Assembly (NCBI GenBank): GCA_002271215.1
Contig: CP018628.1
Location: forward strand, 2,976,001 to 3,040,000
Direction of reading: 5' to 3'
DNA: 64,000 bases
Source of the DNA: Lelliottia jeotgali
GTDB lineage: Bacteria; Pseudomonadota; Gammaproteobacteria; Enterobacterales; Enterobacteriaceae
Every line of letters begins with the position of its first letter. The stretch's first letter is position 1. The notes beneath the pieces are model-generated. The model was not told the DNA's origin, did not search any database, and was given only the letters and a program-made list of their open reading frames with translations. Shown here piece after piece: positions 60,069 to 64,000 of this stretch. The translations under genes were made by a program, and so were the position numbers.

Positions 60069-60353
60069 ATGTTTACTATCAATGCAGAAGTACGTTCTGT
60101 GCAGGGTAAGGGTGCGAGCCGCCGCCTGCGCGCAGCTAACAAGTTCCCGGCTATCATCTATGGTGGCGATGCTGCTCCAGTCGCAATCGAACTGGACCAG
60201 GACAAAGTCTGGAACCAGCAGACTAAAGAAGGGTTCTACACTGAAGTTCTGACTATCGTTTTCGATGGTAAAGAAGAAAAAGTGAAAGTTCAGGCTGTTC
60301 AGCGTCACCCGTTCAAGCCAAAACTGTCTCACGTCGACTTCGTTCGCGCTTAA
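60069..60353 (+). CDS. rplY: 50S ribosomal protein L25
   Basis: A 94-residue 5S-rRNA-binding protein of the large subunit, in the short single-domain form of gammaproteobacteria. The N-terminal [18 protein letters not shown] is the RNA-binding strand-loop. The start at 60069 has GAGAG closely upstream; the longer frame from 59973 is not used. Codon use is highly biased, as expected for a ribosomal protein. Confidence 0.98.
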   Translation: MFTINAEVRSVQGKGASRRLRAANKFPAIIYGGDAAPVAIELDQDKVWNQQTKEGFYTEVLTIVFDGKEEKVKVQAVQRHPFKPKLSHVDFVRA

Positions 60354-60372
60354 TCGCCAACAAGTTGAGAAA

Positions 60373-60397
60373 AACCCCGCATTGCGGGGTTTTTTTA
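60373..60397. terminator. Terminator after rplY, shared with yejK
   Basis: AACCCCGC-ATT-GCGGGGTT flanked by an A-run and seven T residues. Confidence 0.92.
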
Positions 60398-60403
60398 TGG
60401 CTG

Positions 60404-61411
60404 TTATTTACCGCCAGAAGTCCGGCGTTGCAGCTGATCGCGCAGGTTCGGCGGGGTGCCTTTGATGGTCAGGGTGTCCGTTGCCGGGTCCCAGAAAATA
60501 CGCTCGCCCAGCAGCATGGCATCAAAATTCACCGTTAACCCACCGCCGCTACCAGCAAACTTGGTGAGCTGACGCAGCGTGCTGCGATCCGCAGGGAAAC
60601 TCTCTTCCAGCTCGTAGCCTTTATCCGCCGTAAATTCGTGGAAGCTAACTTCGCTGACGCCTGACAGCTCTTTCGACAGGGATTCCAGTTCAATCTCTTC
60701 CCCGGCCTGCAGCTGTTCGTTGCAGTAGCTGTAAACCTGCTGACGCACGTTTTGACGCTCAGATTTATCGAGCTGCGCTTCGGCGGTGAAATCATCCACT
60801 GCTTGCAGCAACCCTTTGTTCTGTGCTTTGGCGTTCAGACCTTCGGTGGCGCCGAGGAAATCCATAAAGAAATCGGCAACTTTGCGGCCTACGCGTCCTT
60901 TCAGGAAGGTTAGATAGCGGGTCGATTCCGGATTGGTTTCCCATTCGGTCAAATCGATACGCGCCACGATGTCGGCGTGATTGATATCCAGATAGTGGGT
61001 GGAGCTGATATCCATTTGCTCGTTAACGCGCATGCTGCTCAGATTACTGAGAACCGTTATCAACAAATACTCAACGGCCAGGTAGCGATACTGGCAGAAC
61101 AGGACAATCCCGCCGTCAGCAAAAGGATATTTTGCCAGCTCGTCACGCAGACGACCGGTCGCCGCGCGGCTAAACGCCAGGAAATCTTCGTCGCCCTTGC
61201 GTTGCAGACGCAGGCTTTCGGCCAGTTCACTCTCTTCGTTGAACATGCCGTAGGCTTTATTTTTCGCGCTGTAGACGCGATGCAGCTCCGCCATCATTTC
61301 CGTAACGGTAGGCGTAGATTCCAGTAACGAATCGCGAAGCACCAGCTCCAGGGTTTGCTCATCGCGCTTGATAAGCTGGTGCAAGGCAATCTGGTTGATA
61401 TCCAGACTCAT
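60404..61411 (-). CDS. yejK: Nucleoid-associated protein YejK (NdpA)
   Basis: A 335-residue nucleoid-associated protein, equal in length to E. coli and highly similar. Largely alpha-helical with a central [18 protein letters not shown] segment. E. coli YejK interacts with topoisomerases. Divergent from yejL over 134 bp. Confidence 0.95.
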   Translation of the reverse strand: MSLDINQIALHQLIKRDEQTLELVLRDSLLESTPTVTEMMAELHRVYSAKNKAYGMFNEESELAESLRLQRKGDEDFLAFSRAATGRLRDELAKYPFADGGIVLFCQYRYLAVEYLLITVLSNLSSMRVNEQMDISSTHYLDINHADIVARIDLTEWETNPESTRYLTFLKGRVGRKVADFFMDFLGATEGLNAKAQNKGLLQAVDDFTAEAQLDKSERQNVRQQVYSYCNEQLQAGEEIELESLSKELSGVSEVSFHEFTADKGYELEESFPADRSTLRQLTKFAGSGGGLTVNFDAMLLGERIFWDPATDTLTIKGTPPNLRDQLQRRTSGGK

Positions 61412-61545
61412 GATAAACTCTCCTTTAAGACCGGGCGGTATTCAACCACCACCCACGCATGTGTGCAATAGAAGATAAAAAAGGGGAAAAAAAGCTGTTG
61501 CTACGGTAATATGTTGCCCTTTCATCAACAAACTGATTTCGATTT

Positions 61546-61773
61546 ATGCCACAACATTCCCGCTATAGTGATGAACACGTTGAACAACTCCTCAGTGAGA
61601 TGGTCAACGTACTTGAAAAACATAAAACGCCGACCGATCTTTCCCTGATGGTTTTGGGAAATATGGTCACCAACCTTATCAATACCAGCGTTGCTCCGGC
61701 TCAACGTCAGGCGATCGCAAAATCATTCGCCCAGGCTTTGCAGTCTTCAGTGAGCGACGACCAGGCGCACTAA
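61546..61773 (+). CDS. yejL: UPF0352 protein YejL
   Basis: A 75-residue helical protein of the UPF0352 family, the same length as in E. coli. Function unknown. It is 19 bp upstream of yejM and co-transcribed with it. Confidence 0.94.
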   Translation: MPQHSRYSDEHVEQLLSEMVNVLEKHKTPTDLSLMVLGNMVTNLINTSVAPAQRQAIAKSFAQALQSSVSDDQAH

Positions 61774-61792
61774 GGGAAACGAACGACAGTCT

Positions 61793-63553
61793 ATGGTGAC
61801 GAATCGTCAGCGCTACCGTGAAAAAGTCTCCCAGATGGTTAGCTGGGGGCACTGGTTCGCCTTGTTCAACATTCTGTTGGCCATGGTGCTCGGCAGCCGT
61901 TATCTGTTAGTGGCCGACTGGCCGACGACGTTGACCGGGCGTATTTACTCCTGGATAAGCGTTGTCGGGCACTTTAGCTTTTTGGTTTTCGCCACCTATC
62001 TGCTGATTCTGTTCCCTCTGACGTTTATTGTGATGTCGCAGCGGCTGATGCGGTTCTTATCCGCCATCCTCGCCACTGTCGGCATGACCCTGTTGCTGAT
62101 CGACAGTGAAGTTTTCACCCGTTTTCATCTCCATCTCAATCCGATCGTCTGGGAACTGGTGATCAATCCCGACCAGAACGAAACCGCACGTGACTGGCAG
62201 CTCATGTTTATCAGCGTGCCGATTATCCTGCTGATTGAGATGCTGTTTGCCACCTGGAGCTGGCAAAAACTGCGTAGCCTGACCCGACGTCGTCACTACG
62301 CGCAGCCGATTGCCGCCCTGTTTTTTGTGGCGTTTATCAGCTCACACATTATGTACATCTGGGCAGATGCGAACTTCTATCGCCCGATTACCATGCAGCG
62401 CGCCAACCTGCCGCTCTCTTATCCAATGACGGCCCGTCGTTTCCTTGAGAAACACGGTCTACTGGATGCCCAGGAATACCAGCGTCGTCTGGTAGAACAA
62501 GGCAATCCGGAAGCGGTGTCGGTTCAGTATCCGCTGAGTGAATTGCGCTATCGCGATATGGGCCAGGGCCAGAACGTTCTGCTCATTACCGTCGATGGAT
62601 TGAACTATTCTCGCTACGAGAAGCAGATGCCTGCGCTGGCACAATTCGCTGAACAAAACATCAATTTCACGCAGCATATGAGTTCGGGTAATAACACCGA
62701 TGCCGGGATTTTTGGTCTGTTCTACGGTATTTCCGCAGGCTATATGGACGGCGTACTTTCCTCGCGTACCCCTGCGGCGCTGATTACGTCTCTGAACCAA
62801 CAGGGTTATCAGCTTGGGCTGTTCTCATCTGACGGTTTCAGTAGCCCGCTCTATCGCCAGGCACTGCTGTCTGATTTCTCTCTGCCTGCGGCAAAAAATC
62901 AGTCCGACGAACAAACCGCCGGTCAGTGGGTTAACTGGCTTAACCGTTATGCGCAGGAAGATAACCGCTGGTTCTCATGGGTAGCATTCAACGGCACCAC
63001 GCTTAATGACAGCAATCAAAAAGGCTTTGTTCGCCGCTACGCCCGCGCAGCTGGCGATGTCGACACTCAGATTGCACGGGTCATTACGGCATTGCGCGAA
63101 TCCGGCAAACTGGACAATACGGTAGTCATTATTACCGCGGGCCACGGCGTACCGCTGGGTGATGAAGCGAATGACATGAACTGGACTCGCCCTAACCTGC
63201 ACGTGCCACTCGTGGTTCACTGGCCGGGCACGCCCGCGCAGCGCATCAATATGCTGACGGAACACAAAGATGTAATGACCACGCTGATGCAACGTTTGCT
63301 GCATGTCAGCACCCCGGCTAATGAATACTCACAGGGGCAAGACCTGTTTAGCGCCACACGTCGCCATAACTGGGTAACGGCAGCCAGCGGAAATACTCTG
63401 GCGGTAACAACGCCTATGCTGACTCTGGTGCTGAACAGCAACGGGAATTACCAGACATACAACCTGCAGGGTGAGAAGATACACGACCAAAAACCACAGC
63501 TTAGTCTGCTGTTGCAAGTACTAACCGATGAGAAACGGTTTATCGCTAACTGA
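61793..63553 (+). CDS. yejM: Inner membrane regulator YejM (PbgA/LapC)
   Basis: Essential inner membrane protein controlling LPS amount by relieving LapB-FtsH degradation of LpxC. It has 586 residues: five N-terminal membrane helices (to about residue 190), a basic linker (SLTRRRHYAQ) and a periplasmic sulfatase-like domain that keeps the fold (LLITVDGLNYSRY, GNNTDAG, ITAGHGVPLGDE) but is a pseudo-hydrolase in E. coli. Follows yejL; proL lies downstream. Confidence 0.97.
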   Translation: MVTNRQRYREKVSQMVSWGHWFALFNILLAMVLGSRYLLVADWPTTLTGRIYSWISVVGHFSFLVFATYLLILFPLTFIVMSQRLMRFLSAILATVGMTLLLIDSEVFTRFHLHLNPIVWELVINPDQNETARDWQLMFISVPIILLIEMLFATWSWQKLRSLTRRRHYAQPIAALFFVAFISSHIMYIWADANFYRPITMQRANLPLSYPMTARRFLEKHGLLDAQEYQRRLVEQGNPEAVSVQYPLSELRYRDMGQGQNVLLITVDGLNYSRYEKQMPALAQFAEQNINFTQHMSSGNNTDAGIFGLFYGISAGYMDGVLSSRTPAALITSLNQQGYQLGLFSSDGFSSPLYRQALLSDFSLPAAKNQSDEQTAGQWVNWLNRYAQEDNRWFSWVAFNGTTLNDSNQKGFVRRYARAAGDVDTQIARVITALRESGKLDNTVVIITAGHGVPLGDEANDMNWTRPNLHVPLVVHWPGTPAQRINMLTEHKDVMTTLMQRLLHVSTPANEYSQGQDLFSATRRHNWVTAASGNTLAVTTPMLTLVLNSNGNYQTYNLQGEKIHDQKPQLSLLLQVLTDEKRFIAN

Positions 63554-63625
63554 TTAATTTTAAATCAGTTAGCGCTGTACGGACTTGCAATCAATTAGCA
63601 AACAGGTAGTATCTTTTTCATACGT

Positions 63626-63702
63626 CGGCACGTAGCGCAGCCTGGTAGCGCATCGTCATGGGGTGGCGAGGGTCGAGAGTTCAAATCTCTCCGTGCCGAC
63701 CA
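63626..63702 (+). tRNA. proL: tRNA-Pro(GGG), proL
   Basis: A 77-nt cloverleaf with encoded CCA. Acceptor CGGCACG pairs with CGTGCCG, D-arm GCGC/GCGC, anticodon stem TCGTC/GGCGA with loop ATGGGGT (anticodon GGG), T-arm GAGAG-TTCAAAT-CTCTC. It lies after yejM as in E. coli. Its 3' 46 nt are repeated at 63839-63884. Confidence 0.96.
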
Positions 63703-63838
63703 CCATCAAGCTGCAACTATCTCTATTTCAGTGAGTTACATTAAACCTTATTTTTTTCTATATCACTGCACTCTCTAAAATTGTGACACGTGACACTCGA
63801 ATTAGTGCAACTCATTATTTTACATTGATTGAGACAAA

Positions 63839-63884
63839 CATGGGGTGGCGAGGGTCGAGAGTTCAAATCTCTCCGTGCCGACCA
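63839..63884 (+). repeat. Duplicated 3' end of tRNA-Pro (attachment-site scar)
   Basis: An exact 46-bp copy of 63657-63702, from CATGGGG to CCGACCA, 136 bp beyond the tRNA. Such duplications arise when an element integrates by site-specific recombination at a tRNA 3' end. The 136-bp interval has no integrase or gene; it contains a tandem GTGACAC GTGACAC (63783-63796). Confidence 0.85.
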
Positions 63885-63893
63885 AAACATATA

Positions 63894-63924
63894 AAAAAAC
63901 CAACCTTTTACGGTTGGTTTTTTT
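63894..63924 (+). terminator. Terminator of the proL transcript
   Basis: AACCAACC and GGTTGGTT form a stem with a run of seven T after it, beyond the duplicated tRNA fragment. It is probably the original proL terminator now displaced. From 63925 to the window end I see nothing more. Confidence 0.85.
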
Positions 63925-64000
63925 ATACCTGCATATCCACGCCTCTTGACTCTCACCCATTTTACAGTGAAAATACTGTACATAAAAACAGTTATCATGA

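Noticed and set aside
61793..63553. Active sulfatase or phosphatase reading of YejM
   Set aside because: The sulfatase-like fold is present, but this family is known as a non-hydrolytic regulator of LpxC turnover in E. coli, so no enzymatic activity is claimed.
63741..63998. 85-codon minus-strand frame containing SARRDLNSRPSPP
   Set aside because: That peptide is the antisense translation of the tRNA-Pro 3' end, a common false protein prediction.

Overview
The window is a chromosomal segment of an Enterobacteriaceae member. Gene order and protein sequences follow the Escherichia coli K-12 region around 47-49 min (bglX-dld-pbpG ... mglBAC-galS ... cirA-lysP ... fruBKA ... yejABEF ... rplY-yejKLM-proL). 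GC content is about 54% and there are several accessory differences, which suggests a relative such as Enterobacter, Lelliottia, Leclercia or Citrobacter. The species cannot be fixed from the sequence alone. Genes run on both strands in short operons separated by hairpin terminators, REP-like palindromes and a few AT-rich accessory patches.

Layout. 1-918: right end of an IS481-family insertion sequence. 950-14660: bglX, dld, an acetyltransferase gene that I do not know from K-12 at this position, pbpG, yohC, yohD, an intact mdtQ, the 27-residue membrane protein YohP, dusC, an unknown small membrane protein, yohJK, cdd and sanA. 14776-17602: a two-gene accessory unit encoding a glutamine-synthetase-fold ligase and an OtsA-like GT20 protein that has lost key donor-binding residues. 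It sits between sanA and mgl, where K-12 carries yeiS/preTA. 17649-22593: the mglBAC galactose ABC operon and its repressor gene galS, with recognisable CRP and Gal operators. 22749-33742: yeiB, folE, an MFS transporter, yeiG, cirA with Fur-like sites, lysP, yeiE/yeiH and nfo. 33743-34906: an AT-rich patch with a small two-pore-helix-type potassium-channel protein and decayed sequence, replacing the nucleoside/pseudouridine genes found here in K-12. 34907-38683: fruBKA with two Cra boxes. 39037-47077: setB, two small accessory envelope genes, yeiW, yeiP (efpL), a divergent uxuA/yeiQ pair around a UxuR/ExuR-like box, yeiR behind a Zur-like dyad, and lpxT. 47493-63553: mepS, pdeN, yejABEF, yejG, bcr, rsuA, radD, rplY, yejK, yejL and yejM. 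63626-63924: tRNA-Pro(GGG) with a 46-bp duplication of its 3' end, which is the scar of an integrated element.

Functional themes: sugar uptake and control (bglX, mgl/galS, fru, setB, uxuA/yeiQ); cell envelope and peptidoglycan (pbpG, sanA, lpxT, mepS, yejM); peptide uptake (yejABEF); iron and zinc (cirA, yeiR); RNA and translation (dusC, yeiP, rsuA, rplY). The least explained parts are the GS/GT20 pair, the proL attachment scar, the AT-rich channel patch, and regulatory palindromes at mglB, nfo and yeiR.
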